Shown here: piece by piece, positions 48,801-49,860 of the stretch
Position numbering within the stretch: the first letter of the stretch is position 1
Layout: each line of letters starts with the position of its first letter
Source: Zoroaster sp. YZ-2022
Lineage: Eukaryota > Echinodermata > Asteroidea > Forcipulatida > Zoroasteridae
Direction of reading: 5' to 3'
Length of the DNA stretch: 64,000 nucleotides
NCBI GenBank assembly: GCA_029582265.1
Contig: CM055821.1
Coordinates: 44,769,694-44,833,693 of the forward strand
Position numbers and translations under genes: made by a program
The notes under the pieces: generated by a model
Databases searched by the model: none
What the model was told of the DNA's origin: nothing
The model's input: the letters and a program-made list of their open reading frames with translations, nothing else

Positions 48801-49636
48801 TTTGTATAAAATATGTCCACTTTTCTATTTATTCACATATTTTCAGAGTGTACTTACCCCGTGCTGATATACACGTAATCTATTTAAATACAGAAACAAA
48901 TATGTACCTGTATACTGAATGAATTTTATCGAAATCTTTGATGCAGAAATCAACATTTCCTTTTATGAGATCACCAATGAGGCTGGCAAGAAGATAGACT
49001 GGCCCCCCTTTTGTGCATTGAGAATCAACACTATGATCATTGTCTTGCAGTCAGGGAATCTGACAAAAGATCGCCGCAGCCTGACAAGATGTGTTTTCTG
49101 GATGTAACAGCAGTTCCATTTTTTTGTTTAAAGCCAAGGCTCAATTTCATAGAGCTGCTAAACAGAAAAAATTTTGCTTACAAGAAATATTTGCTTAGCA
49201 GGTTTTGTTGGTTACCAGCCAAACGTCCACACAAAATGTATGCATTTTGGCTGGTAGTCCGTTTTATAATGCTTAGCGAAAATATTTACTTAGCATAATT
49301 CTCTGCTTAGCAGATCTATGAAATTGGGCCCAGCTCATTTTTTTGTTTACAGATAAGACAGAGAGAGAGAGAGGCTAAGAGGTACAAGAATCAGAGCTCA
49401 CCTTGATACATTGTTCGGCAAGGTCTTTGCTGGTCCTCGAGGACAGCTCCACCACAACAAGACGGTTACACAGCGCTTTGATTGCCCCATCAACGGCGAC
49501 TATGCGTCTGGTGCATTCTGCCGATACGTCAAGGTAGTAGGTAATAGCTCGAGCTGTGACTTCCAAGACGTTGTCCGGGGCATGCTCATCGAGGAAGATC
49601 CGACACAGTGCTGGCAGAAAGGTTCTTGGTGGGCAA
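1837..49636 (-). CDS. HECTD1: HECTD1 orthologue, HECT E3 ubiquitin ligase, 39 visible coding exons, incomplete at both ends
   Basis: The joined exons encode about 2240 residues that follow vertebrate HECTD1 (about 2610 residues) from the armadillo-like N-terminus to the HECT N-lobe. HECTD1 is known to attach ubiquitin to substrates through a catalytic cysteine in the HECT C-lobe; that part is not in the window. Approximate positions in the joined protein are: ARM-like 1-300, four ankyrin repeats 320-435, SUN/discoidin-like 1050-1210, partial MIB/HERC2 1235-1270, Ser-rich linker 1270-1540, acidic run 1545-1578, conserved region before HECT 1705-1880, HECT N-lobe from about 1980. Every junction uses GT/AG and all phases agree, which strongly supports the model. 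The initiating exon was not found between 49637 and 64000, so promoter and start codon are unknown. Introns are rich in transposons and satellites. Confidence 0.97.
2624..2848. mobile_element. Short TIR element (hAT-like MITE), 225 bp
   Basis: Ends are CAGGGGTGTGATTGG and, inverted, CAAATCACACCCCTG. The right end carries tandem copies of GGACAAATCC. The termini match those of the 1-kb element at 11302-12306, so both belong to one family. Flanking duplication is unclear (AAATAT / TAATAT). Confidence 0.72.
3124..3261 (-). CDS. HECTD1: HECTD1 visible exon 38 (HECT N-lobe)
   Basis: It reads [20 protein letters not shown], then [13 protein letters not shown] before GTGAGT. The [13 protein letters not shown] motif is the hallmark start of the HECT N-lobe. 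Confidence 0.98.
3385..3620. mobile_element. Penelope-like terminal repeat fold-back with two hammerhead-like motifs
   Basis: Two halves are near-perfect inverted copies meeting near 3484: TTGAGTAGTAATTAGTTCTG on the left returns as its complement on the right. Each half carries a hammerhead-like core (minus 3435-3474, plus 3493-3534). The sequence matches the ends of the Penelope dimer at 24824-25665 but has no coding part. It lies in the intron between exons 37 and 38. Confidence 0.75.
3493..3534 (+). ncRNA. Hammerhead-like ribozyme motif
   Basis: Stem I is CTC/GAG, core CTGAGGA (canonical CTGATGA with one change), stem II GATCAG/CTGATC, then GAAA and ACGT followed by C, giving a GTC cleavage triplet. 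ACGT is self-complementary, as in minimal hammerheads that act as dimers. Penelope-like elements are known to carry such motifs. The T-to-G core change probably lowers or abolishes activity. Confidence 0.6.
4021..4222 (-). CDS. HECTD1: HECTD1 visible exon 37
   Basis: It reads [20 protein letters not shown], then [20 protein letters not shown] and ends RKSILE before GTGGGT. It leads directly into HECT. Confidence 0.97.
4223..4787. other. Intron between exons 36 and 37: simple repeats only
   Basis: It holds an (ATT)n run at about 4268-4298, a G-rich patch near 4495-4525 and an (AAAAT)n run near 4700-4735. I see no element or gene otherwise. Confidence 0.6.
4788..4915 (-). CDS. HECTD1: HECTD1 visible exon 36
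   Basis: It reads [20 protein letters not shown], then [20 protein letters not shown] and ends VS before AG|GTAAGA. It is highly conserved. Confidence 0.97.
4916..5600. other. Intron between exons 35 and 36: nothing recognised
   Basis: AT-rich unique-looking sequence without recognisable coding, RNA or repeat features. Confidence 0.5.
5601..5683 (-). CDS. HECTD1: HECTD1 visible exon 35 (83 bp)
   Basis: It reads [19 protein letters not shown] and NKLVQQVQ before GTAAGC. It matches the vertebrate FPPDEFTSKKITTKILQQI segment and lies immediately 3' of the 81-bp satellite. Confidence 0.95.
5742..6437. repeat. 81-bp satellite with a 230-bp higher-order repeat
   Basis: The unit (GGTACAACATTGGTAATATT...CATTGAAGGGAA) recurs about eight times; some units lack the ATACATTGAAGG part. 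A block of about 230 bp from 5761 repeats from 5991. Because 81 is divisible by three, both strands show long false frames. Related units lie inverted at 22400-22705 and singly elsewhere. Confidence 0.95.
6565..6765. mobile_element. Degenerate Penelope-like fold-back
   Basis: AGTTCTGAAAAGAAC near 6571 returns as GGTTCTTTTCAGAACC near 6695, and GTGCTCCGTCTGTCTTC mirrors GAAGACGGACAGAGCAC. The arrangement is that of the 3385-3620 fold-back with a different terminal sequence; it ends in AAGAAGAGATTATTACACAT, shared with the fragment at 63710-63850. A hammerhead-like core (CAGAAGA ... GAAA) is badly degraded. Confidence 0.65.
6823..7150 (+). mobile_element. tRNA-derived SINE, full length
   Basis: The 5' head has an A box within TGGTCGAGCGGTTTAG and a B box GGTTCAAATCC, as in Leu/Ser-type tRNA with a long variable arm. 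The body (TGTCCTTGAGCAAGACACTT..., GTGGATACGTGCGCTATA) and an (ATT)n tail to about 7265 follow. Three further long copies are in the window. Confidence 0.88.
7172..7265. repeat. (ATT)n SINE tail
   Basis: Trinucleotide runs, interrupted by GAATAACG, form the 3' tail of the SINE. They end about 25 bases from the donor of exon 34. Confidence 0.9.
7289..7487 (-). CDS. HECTD1: HECTD1 visible exon 34
   Basis: It reads [20 protein letters not shown], then [17 protein letters not shown] and ends SISLR before GTATTT. DVLQLxRILY is conserved with vertebrates. The following intron starts with AT-rich trinucleotide runs from a SINE tail. Confidence 0.93.
7706..8423. repeat. 55-bp satellite, about 13 units
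   Basis: The unit runs GGGTGTCCTCATGTTTAACT...ACAAATAAAACA. Units differ mainly by a GTTTA/ATTA change and one G/A site. The array lies in the intron between exons 33 and 34. The same 55-bp span occurs once in each of two dispersed elements at 55520-55660 and 57815-57965. Confidence 0.95.
8930..9112 (-). CDS. HECTD1: HECTD1 visible exon 33
   Basis: It reads [20 protein letters not shown], then [20 protein letters not shown] and [11 protein letters not shown] before GTCAGT. This is the conserved helical region ahead of HECT. Confidence 0.97.
9113..10020. other. Intron between exons 32 and 33: little recognised
   Basis: It holds a short AGTAGGAGGGTTA-like MITE end near 9855 and an AATAAT run. 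No gene is seen. Confidence 0.5.
10021..10081 (-). CDS. HECTD1: HECTD1 visible exon 32 (61 bp)
   Basis: It reads [20 protein letters not shown] between TATACAG and GTAACT. YRE- is conserved (YREM in vertebrates). It is found by phase and position, being very short. Confidence 0.93.
10253..10515. mobile_element. TTAACCCTAAC-type MITE, copy 1
   Basis: It runs from TTAAACCTAACTAACCC to GGGGTTAGGGTTAA, with AATCCTCCAAGGGGCAC near the left and GGTTCCTAGCCAGAATACC near the right. The same order appears at 32999-33271. Confidence 0.82.
10627..10757 (-). CDS. HECTD1: HECTD1 visible exon 31
   Basis: It reads [20 protein letters not shown], then [14 protein letters not shown], split by donor [20 protein letters not shown] is identical to vertebrates. 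Confidence 0.97.
10758..11157. other. Very AT-rich intron
   Basis: A/T-dominated sequence with repeated AATAAAATA-like words; no element or gene recognised. Confidence 0.6.
11158..11246 (-). CDS. HECTD1: HECTD1 visible exon 30
   Basis: It reads [19 protein letters not shown] and [11 protein letters not shown] before GTAGGT. It aligns with the vertebrate segment PSPRLALTLKVTGLG, although more diverged than most exons. Confidence 0.9.
11302..12306. mobile_element. 1-kb TIR element, hAT-like, non-coding
   Basis: Ends are CAGGGATGTGATTGG and, inverted, AATCACATCCCTG, flanked by CATACA on both sides (11296-11301, 12307-12312). No transposase frame is seen. The flank is itself a repeated CATATATAAGC-like sequence, so the 6-bp flank could be chance. 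Confidence 0.75.
12770..12811. repeat. (ATT)n microsatellite abutting a splice donor
   Basis: About 14 ATT units end three bases from exon 29; read on the HECTD1 strand the donor is GTATAATAATAA. It follows a TAAAGCGCTTTG-like SINE tail, so it may be a SINE 3' end. Confidence 0.9.
12814..12970 (-). CDS. HECTD1: HECTD1 visible exon 29
   Basis: It reads [20 protein letters not shown], then [20 protein letters not shown] and ends LEIPPP before GTATAA. The donor runs straight into a long (TAA)n microsatellite in the intron. Confidence 0.96.
13324..13438. mobile_element. Short MITE of the CAGGCCTGGAATTTCA family
   Basis: Ends are CGGGCCTGGAACTTCA and TGAAATTCCAGACCTG, close to the termini of the 1.5-kb element at 51631-53155, and the inside shares the GGCCTTGGTGCCCCTT theme. 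Confidence 0.7.
13505..13788 (-). CDS. HECTD1: HECTD1 visible exon 28 (Ser-rich to acidic)
   Basis: It reads [19 protein letters not shown], then [20 protein letters not shown] and an acidic run with ELDDENEDD, ending EDCT before GTAGGT. The block SCRASTLLAELDDDE of vertebrates aligns here. Confidence 0.95.
14269..14836. mobile_element. 568-bp TIR element
   Basis: GGGCCGATATTCATAAAAGC at the left returns inverted as GCTTTTATGAATATCGGCCC at the right, an exact 20-bp terminal repeat. The interior near both ends is built of CTAGTTGGCAACTA-like words. No coding capacity and no clear target duplication. Confidence 0.85.
15884..16213. mobile_element. Small TIR element with a tandemly repeated end
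   Basis: GTGCCCGGAAGAAGGAC occurs three times in tandem at the left (15886-15940). The right side (16166-16213) is a hairpin of GTGCCCGGAAGAAGGTCGTA with its near complement. The outer termini GTGTGCCCGGAAGAAGG and CCTTTTTCTGGGCACAC are inverted. Confidence 0.68.
16287..16523 (-). CDS. HECTD1: HECTD1 visible exon 27 (Ser/Thr-rich linker)
   Basis: It reads [20 protein letters not shown], then the conserved [12 protein letters not shown], and ends SSGLSS before GTGAGT. SVPNLSS is shared with vertebrates. I placed the start at CCTCTAG|GTACC because it fits the incoming phase; an acceptor a little upstream is possible. Confidence 0.87.
17273..17482 (-). CDS. HECTD1: HECTD1 visible exon 26 (linker)
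   Basis: It reads [20 protein letters not shown], then [20 protein letters not shown] and PPPPIT before GTTGGT. The composition is balanced and the exon is GC-richer than its surroundings. No close vertebrate match is recognised, so it rests on phase, splice sites and coding look. Confidence 0.8.
17754..17855 (-). mobile_element. tRNA-derived SINE fragment
   Basis: On the minus strand a B box GGTTCGAATCCCG is preceded by AGTAAGCAGGAGGTCGT. A GTGTCTGTGAAA word lies on both sides (near 17777 and 17888). The family differs from the main SINE. Confidence 0.55.
17893..18090 (-). CDS. HECTD1: HECTD1 visible exon 25 (Ser-rich linker)
   Basis: It reads [20 protein letters not shown], a Gly/Ser stretch, then [17 protein letters not shown] and ends TTPK before GTGTGT. 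Low-complexity residues match the linker of vertebrate HECTD1 in position and composition rather than in sequence. A TTCCTTAG acceptor and phase 1 on both sides agree with neighbours. Confidence 0.85.
18126..18840. mobile_element. TTAACCCTAAC-type MITE split by a SINE
   Basis: It opens TTAACCCAAACCATCCC and closes CCCAGGGGGTTAGGGTTAA, with many GGAGGATT / GGATGATTTTGGA words between. A full SINE at 18283-18580 is nested inside. It fills most of the intron where the second half of the MIB/HERC2 domain would be expected. Confidence 0.78.
18283..18580 (+). mobile_element. tRNA-derived SINE, second copy
   Basis: It is over 90 percent similar by eye to 6823-7150, with B box GGTTCGAATCC and a short (ATT)n end at 18564-18579. 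Confidence 0.88.
19122..19295 (-). CDS. HECTD1: HECTD1 visible exon 24 (start of MIB/HERC2 domain)
   Basis: It reads [20 protein letters not shown], then [20 protein letters not shown] and AEHREG before GTAAGG. The DWKW motif opens a MIB/HERC2 domain. In vertebrates the domain continues into a strongly conserved second half; here the next exon I can find is the Ser-rich linker. Confidence 0.95.
19296..20027. other. Intron between exons 23 and 24: nothing firm
   Basis: AT-rich sequence. The part 19500-19700 shares weak words with the dispersed 200-bp repeat (for example ATAGACATTTTACC). No gene seen. Confidence 0.5.
20028..20200 (-). CDS. HECTD1: HECTD1 visible exon 23 (SUN domain end)
   Basis: It reads [20 protein letters not shown], then [20 protein letters not shown] and EESLGT before GTAAGT. 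It closes the SUN-like fold. Confidence 0.97.
20463..20642 (-). CDS. HECTD1: HECTD1 visible exon 22 (SUN domain)
   Basis: It reads [20 protein letters not shown], then [20 protein letters not shown] and DDSSLNEP before GTAAGA. This is the core of the SUN/discoidin-like domain. Confidence 0.97.
20690..20910 (-). repeat. Dispersed 200-bp repeat
   Basis: Words AAAATGTCTGTAAATGCATC, GAGTCAAGAGATATGTACAG and GGATCATCAGTTGACGATC recur in the same order at 28578-28720, 44475-44670, 58785-58940 and 63285-63560. Termini are not defined. Confidence 0.65.
21118..21399. mobile_element. TTAACCCTCCTA-type MITE, copy 1
   Basis: Ends are TTAACCCTCCTAGTAC and AGTAGGAGGGTTAA. The interior is built of GGTCAAAATCAGTCAAAA-like words. 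Two more copies are at 45469-45718 and 53801-54117. Confidence 0.85.
21412..21525 (-). mobile_element. Single Penelope-like terminal repeat with a mutated hammerhead motif
   Basis: Matches the left arm of the 24824-25665 dimer from GCGGTGACACCATGTGAAAT to CCTCAGGAGAATG, without the second arm. On the minus strand the core GAAA is changed to TAAA, so the ribozyme motif is dead. Confidence 0.75.
21674..21817 (-). CDS. HECTD1: HECTD1 visible exon 21 (SUN domain start)
   Basis: It reads [20 protein letters not shown], then [20 protein letters not shown] and DD before GTAAGT. It opens the Sad1/UNC-like beta-sandwich. Confidence 0.97.
22167..22244 (-). mobile_element. SINE 3' fragment
   Basis: TATAGCGCACGTATCCACC and GTGCTCAAGGCGCATT match the 3' part of the main SINE family; the head is absent. 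Confidence 0.75.
22395..22705 (-). repeat. Inverted array of the 81-bp satellite, about four units
   Basis: Units read on the minus strand as GGTACAACATTGGTAATGTT and so on, homologous to 5742-6437 but more diverged, 17 kb away in the opposite orientation. Confidence 0.92.
22970..23109 (-). CDS. HECTD1: HECTD1 visible exon 20
   Basis: It reads [19 protein letters not shown], then [20 protein letters not shown] before donor AAA|GTAAAT. It leads into the SUN/discoidin-like domain. Confidence 0.96.
23325..23405 (-). repeat. Single diverged 81-bp unit
   Basis: TATATCTTGATTCCAAGGGT through CAACATTACTAATGATGTACC is one complete unit, minus orientation, outside any array. Confidence 0.75.
23561..23695 (-). 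CDS. HECTD1: HECTD1 visible exon 19
   Basis: It reads [19 protein letters not shown], then [20 protein letters not shown] and ends LLKM before GTATGC, in phase 0 at both ends. Confidence 0.96.
24533..24644 (-). CDS. HECTD1: HECTD1 visible exon 18
   Basis: It reads [20 protein letters not shown] and [17 protein letters not shown] before GTGACA. The ending is strongly conserved with vertebrates. Confidence 0.95.
24904..24945 (-). ncRNA. Hammerhead-like ribozyme motif in Penelope left arm
   Basis: Mirror copy of the motif at 25543-25585. Being on the minus strand it would be present in HECTD1 pre-mRNA. Confidence 0.6.
25023..25349 (+). pseudogene. GIY-YIG endonuclease C-terminal fragment of a Penelope-like element
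   Basis: The frame reads [39 protein letters not shown], then [13 protein letters not shown] and ISDIWRPIL. The R..EH, H.IDW and EA.EI blocks are those of the endonuclease domain that ends Penelope proteins. A stop codon immediately precedes the fragment at the junction with the left repeat arm, so the catalytic GIY-YIG strand itself is missing. Confidence 0.82.
25543..25585 (+). ncRNA. Hammerhead-like ribozyme motif in Penelope right arm
   Basis: CTC, CTGAGGA, GATCAG/CTGATC stem II, GAAACGTC, GAG. The same design as at 3493-3534, with CTTA in place of CATA in the stem II loop. Confidence 0.6.
25785..25945. mobile_element. Degenerate TIR MITE of the 49137-49331 family
   Basis: Shares TATAGAGCTTATGATTAGAA, CTGCTTAGCAAATTGTTTCG and GTTACCAGCCAAAC with that element; ends are eroded. 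Confidence 0.55.
26036..26127 (-). CDS. HECTD1: HECTD1 visible exon 17
   Basis: It reads [20 protein letters not shown] and [10 protein letters not shown] before GTAAGA. It aligns with the vertebrate LVERINVFKTAF segment but is otherwise diverged. It is placed by phase, splice sites and position. Confidence 0.88.
26584..26730 (-). CDS. HECTD1: HECTD1 visible exon 16
   Basis: It reads [19 protein letters not shown], then [20 protein letters not shown] and ends ALLYCLNN before GTAAGT. The acceptor is TTCTCACAG. Confidence 0.95.
27205..27500. repeat. 63-bp tandem repeat, about 4.7 units
   Basis: Units of GTACTGTGCCGTGGACTAGG...GTAACAGACTTCTG are nearly identical. 63 is divisible by three, giving a false 103-codon frame on the minus strand. 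Confidence 0.95.
27520..27570. mobile_element. TTAACCCTAAC-type MITE right end only
   Basis: GGTTCCTAGCCAGAATACCT and GGGGGTTAGGGTTAA match the right end of the family; no left end found. Confidence 0.65.
27565..27772. repeat. Small inverted repeat
   Basis: TGCATTTGTTTCACCTATTA at 27568 returns inverted as TAATAGGTGAAACAAATGCA at about 27750, arms of more than 20 bp around an interior with TAACGCAAGTTACC words. A MITE of unknown family. Confidence 0.65.
27970..28107 (-). CDS. HECTD1: HECTD1 visible exon 15
   Basis: It reads [20 protein letters not shown] and ends CELHSDLSK before GTAAGA. It is predicted helical and aligns with the vertebrate segment VRTMARDLYDDHFKAVES. Confidence 0.94.
28578..28720 (+). 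repeat. Dispersed 200-bp repeat, copy 2
   Basis: GGATCACCGGGTAGTGATCC opens it, then GAAATAAGCTGAAACTTTTAC, and it closes near GATGCATTTACAGACATTTT. Confidence 0.65.
28769..28933 (-). CDS. HECTD1: HECTD1 visible exon 14
   Basis: It reads [20 protein letters not shown], then [20 protein letters not shown] and ends VEQVKQK before GTAGGT. It is in phase 0 at both ends. Confidence 0.96.
29329..29504 (-). CDS. HECTD1: HECTD1 visible exon 13
   Basis: It reads [20 protein letters not shown], then [20 protein letters not shown] and VNNSDGQQ before GTACGA. Vertebrate and local residues align throughout. Confidence 0.96.
30057..30515. repeat. Tandem array of eight 55-bp hairpin units
   Basis: Each unit has GCAACAAGGTCGTA, a 7-base loop, and TACGACCTTGTTGC, a 14-bp perfect or near-perfect stem, followed by a 20-bp spacer ACATGGATTTTGCTCA-like. 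Units alternate at a few sites (GTCGTA/GTCATA, CAGACATGGATT/CAAACATGGACT), and a stretch of units repeats, so there is higher-order duplication. Degenerate half-arms continue to about 30655. The array is in the intron between exons 12 and 13. Confidence 0.95.
30694..30922 (-). CDS. HECTD1: HECTD1 visible exon 12
   Basis: It reads [19 protein letters not shown], then [20 protein letters not shown] and [10 protein letters not shown] before CAG|GTAGGC. This is one of the most conserved blocks of the protein. Its donor lies about 180 bp from the hairpin array in the following intron. Confidence 0.97.
30995..31298 (-). mobile_element. tRNA-derived SINE, third copy, 5' truncated
   Basis: Complement of the main SINE: B box complement GGGACTTGAACCC, TCAAGGACACAAGC, CACAGGTACCCATTTACTCC. 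The start of the A-box region is missing. Confidence 0.85.
31689..31865 (-). CDS. HECTD1: HECTD1 visible exon 11
   Basis: It reads [20 protein letters not shown], then [16 protein letters not shown] and an acidic tail ending KKQ before GTGGGA. The first half is highly conserved; the tail is diverged as in other species. Confidence 0.95.
32240..32335 (+). repeat. Single diverged 81-bp unit
   Basis: AAGGGAAGGTTAATTATTGG to TGTTTACTCTCTTAG matches one unit of the 5742-6437 satellite. Confidence 0.65.
32679..32814 (-). CDS. HECTD1: HECTD1 visible exon 10
   Basis: It reads [19 protein letters not shown], then [19 protein letters not shown] before GTAAGC. It is a helical-repeat part of the scaffold. 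The acceptor CATAACAG completes the arginine begun by the previous exon. Confidence 0.95.
32999..33271. mobile_element. TTAACCCTAAC-type MITE, copy 2
   Basis: TTAACCCTAACCACCCC to GGGGGTTAGGGGTTAA. The interior is collinear with 10253-10515 (AAATGCATGGTGCATTTTG in both). Confidence 0.85.
33380..33560. repeat. 60-bp tandem repeat, three units
   Basis: TTTTCAGAGAAAATCGTTAA, then TTTTCTGAGAAAATCATTAA and TTTTCGAGGAAAATCATTAA at a spacing of about 60 bp, each followed by TTCATT and GACAAAAT. Confidence 0.75.
33725..33914 (-). CDS. HECTD1: HECTD1 visible exon 9
   Basis: It reads [20 protein letters not shown], a variable acidic stretch, then [20 protein letters not shown] and MMPSI before AG|GTATGG. 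The Lys/Asp-rich linker of vertebrates is replaced here by a shorter Pro/Thr/Glu linker. Confidence 0.95.
33915..34984. other. Intron between exons 8 and 9: little recognised
   Basis: Holds a worn MITE related to 49137-49331 near 34060-34190, a (TA)n run at 34758-34779 and no gene. Confidence 0.5.
34985..35108 (-). CDS. HECTD1: HECTD1 visible exon 8 (ankyrin)
   Basis: It reads [20 protein letters not shown], then [10 protein letters not shown] before GTAGGC, completing the ankyrin block. An insertion of a few residues (NDE) lengthens the last repeat relative to vertebrates. Confidence 0.96.
35221..35914. mobile_element. TIR element with a hAT-transposase-like fragment
   Basis: ATAGCTGCCAAC at the left mirrors GTTGGCAGCTAT at the right. 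On the minus strand 35290-35424 reads [20 protein letters not shown] and then [15 protein letters not shown], which resembles the N-terminus of hAT transposases (K-E-F ... AFC). A 100-bp tandem duplication (GCTGGTTCC.AGTCGTTTT) is at 35518-35700. Confidence 0.62.
36328..36426 (-). CDS. HECTD1: HECTD1 visible exon 7 (ankyrin)
   Basis: It reads [19 protein letters not shown] and [14 protein letters not shown] between TTTTAAG and GTAGGT. It is in phase 0 at both ends, 99 bp, one ankyrin repeat. The residues are almost identical to the vertebrate protein. Confidence 0.97.
36871..37577. mobile_element. TTAACCCTAAC-type MITE expanded by an internal satellite
   Basis: Starts TTAACCCTAACTCCC, ends GAAGGTTAGGGTTAA. 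Its left end has been amplified into a 44-bp array (36881-37272). Confidence 0.8.
36881..37272. repeat. 44-bp tandem repeat, about nine units
   Basis: Unit CTCCCTAGGCCCATTTGCTT plus ACACATAACCTGAATCCTTC CTAA. Two units have AAACATAACC; otherwise nearly identical. Confidence 0.95.
37574..37796. mobile_element. TTAA-bounded palindromic MITE, 223 bp
   Basis: TTAAAGGGGCAATATCGTCA mirrors TGACGATACTGCCCCTTTAA, and CAGGGCATGGAATCGG mirrors CCGATTCCATGCCCTG. It abuts, and shares a TTAA with, the preceding MITE. Confidence 0.85.
37996..38023. repeat. Short perfect-ended hairpin
   Basis: AGGTGTTCG TGCGACAG CGCGAACACCT; three more of this type are at 50860-50990. Confidence 0.8.
38336..39611. mobile_element. 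1.28-kb hAT-type element with 8-bp target duplication
   Basis: Ends TAAGCACCGTCGATAT and ATATCGACGGTGCTTA are exact inverted repeats; TTTGAACA flanks both sides (38328-38335 and 39612-39619), the 8-bp duplication typical of hAT. Inside are a duplicated GGGCACTACCGGCGAGA-like segment and small minus-strand frames (for example 38479-38787, 39188-39376) that I do not recognise. Confidence 0.88.
39851..39924 (-). CDS. HECTD1: HECTD1 visible exon 6 (ankyrin)
   Basis: It reads [18 protein letters not shown] and ends GTQEM before donor GTCAGC. It carries an ankyrin helix pair. Vertebrate HECTD1 has one extra residue at the exon 5/6 join (TGAFEVN against TGVEVN here). Confidence 0.93.
40204..41172. 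repeat. G-rich minisatellite, about eight units of 113-126 bp
   Basis: A constant part (TGTTTTGGTCATCAAGCTAA ... CACTAGATGGAGGG) alternates with a variable G-rich part of GGGGACGGGGGCGGGGGAC type. Unit lengths differ by steps of about six bases in the G-rich part. The G-rich strand is the template strand of HECTD1. A 219-codon frame across it is fortuitous. Confidence 0.95.
41362..41576 (-). CDS. HECTD1: HECTD1 visible exon 5
   Basis: It reads [19 protein letters not shown], then [19 protein letters not shown] and [14 protein letters not shown] before GTGAGT. The last third begins the first ankyrin repeat. The acceptor is ATTTGTAG. Confidence 0.96.
41793..42127. mobile_element. TTAACCCTAAC-type MITE with an internal duplication
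   Basis: TTAACCCTAACCACCCC to GGGGGTTAGGGTTAA. A segment of about 115 bp beginning GTTGGATTTTGATGGACTCA is present twice in tandem. Confidence 0.82.
42357..42420 (+). mobile_element. tRNA-like SINE head
   Basis: TAGCTCATATGATAGAGCGC (A-box region) and GATCGAGTCCC (B-box-like) at tRNA spacing. Not an intact tRNA. A hairpin repeat follows directly. Confidence 0.5.
42421..42527. repeat. Dispersed 107-bp hairpin repeat, copy 1
   Basis: GTACCCAGGCAATCTCAATC ... GATTGCCTGTGTACCATTGG ... CATCAGCCAGGGATAA. Copy 2 is at 43697-43806. Confidence 0.8.
42933..43002. repeat. 22-bp tandem repeat, three units
   Basis: GGGAAAACCCTATCTAGCCA twice, then GGGCAATCCCCATCTAGCCA, 34 bp from the donor of exon 4. 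Confidence 0.85.
43036..43094 (-). CDS. HECTD1: HECTD1 visible exon 4 (59 bp)
   Basis: This short exon reads [19 protein letters not shown] between TTGACAG and donor GAG|GTAAGA. It ends two bases into an arginine codon that the next exon completes. It is too short for simple ORF finding and is recognised by homology and matching phase. Confidence 0.95.
43697..43806. repeat. Dispersed hairpin repeat, copy 2
   Basis: Here the arms are perfect: AATGGTACCCAGGCAATC and GATTGCCTGGGTACCATT. It ends a few bases from the donor of exon 3. Confidence 0.85.
43824..44090 (-). CDS. HECTD1: HECTD1 visible exon 3
   Basis: The exon starts [20 protein letters not shown] after TTCCAG and ends [10 protein letters not shown] before GTGAGT. 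An Ala/Gly/Thr-rich stretch in the middle replaces the equally variable Ser-rich stretch of vertebrates. Its donor lies only a few bases from a dispersed hairpin repeat at 43697-43806. Confidence 0.96.
44475..44670 (+). repeat. Dispersed 200-bp repeat, copy 3
   Basis: GGATCACCAGCTGGTGACC, CGAAATAAGCTGAAACTTTC, then CATGGATGCATTTACCGATG. Confidence 0.65.
44763..44990 (-). CDS. HECTD1: HECTD1 visible exon 2
   Basis: The exon starts [18 protein letters not shown] after CCTAG and ends LLKHEDSH before GTAAGC, in phase 0 at both ends. It contains the ARM-like segment with [19 protein letters not shown], nearly identical to vertebrate HECTD1. The 4.4-kb intron upstream carries a CR1-like LINE tail and a SINE. 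Confidence 0.96.
45158..45308. repeat. 11-bp satellite, about 14 units
   Basis: Perfect GTGTACAGACA units. TGTACA inside is palindromic. All frames stay open, giving false frames on both strands. Confidence 0.97.
45469..45718. mobile_element. TTAACCCTCCTA-type MITE, inverted, one end worn
   Basis: TTTTAACCTTCCTACTATTG, AAAGTGCAGC-type words in complement, AGTCAACTGCCTGTTTTGAC; collinear in reverse with 21118-21399. The far end lacks a clear TIR. Confidence 0.78.
45838..46305 (+). mobile_element. CR1-like LINE 3' end
   Basis: Broken frames read [39 protein letters not shown] and [19 protein letters not shown] then [10 protein letters not shown], the C-terminus of CR1/Rex-like reverse transcriptases. 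A short 3' UTR ends in (TATTG)n at 46272-46302. Confidence 0.82.
46569..46732. repeat. Tandem duplication, about 90-bp period
   Basis: ATGGCAGGCAAGAGTGTGCA ... TTCATGTGTGGGAT occurs twice, second copy from about 46659. Confidence 0.8.
46905..47257 (-). mobile_element. tRNA-derived SINE, full-length fourth copy
   Basis: On the minus strand: GTGGCCGAGCGGTCTAGC (A box), GGTTCGAATCACGG (B box), SINE body, (ATT)n tail at 46902-46917. Best preserved tRNA head in the window. Confidence 0.88.
47260..49136. other. AT-rich intron, nothing recognised
   Basis: Intron between exons 1 and 2. Only low-complexity runs and TACATGTA words seen. Confidence 0.5.
49137..49331. mobile_element. 195-bp TIR MITE
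   Basis: GGCTCAATTTCATAGAGCTG at the left mirrors GATCTATGAAATTGGGCCC at the right, with CTGCTTAGCAG-like words inside. Worn relatives are at 25785-25945 and 34060-34190. Confidence 0.82.
49402..49636 (-). CDS. HECTD1: HECTD1 visible exon 1
   Basis: The exon follows a TTTCCAG acceptor, reads [17 protein letters not shown], then [19 protein letters not shown], and ends CIK before donor AAG|GTGAGC. It is part of the armadillo-like N-terminal region. It opens with the last base of a codon, so a preceding exon encoding roughly the first 47 residues must exist upstream. Confidence 0.96.
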
Positions 49637-49860
49637 CTGGAAAGAGAACAGATGAATAAGTTGGAATAGGTTATAGTTTGAAATCAGTTTTTGAAAAATC
49701 AGTTGTATGATTTTTTTAAAATAAAATTACTGTTTAATTTATTAATATTATAACACATGATTAAGATGATCATGGGGCATGACCCCTTGGTAAACAGAAT
49801 ATATGGGTCAGTGCAATGATATTGACAATTTGGGAGACCGCAAACAGTAATAACGTCATG

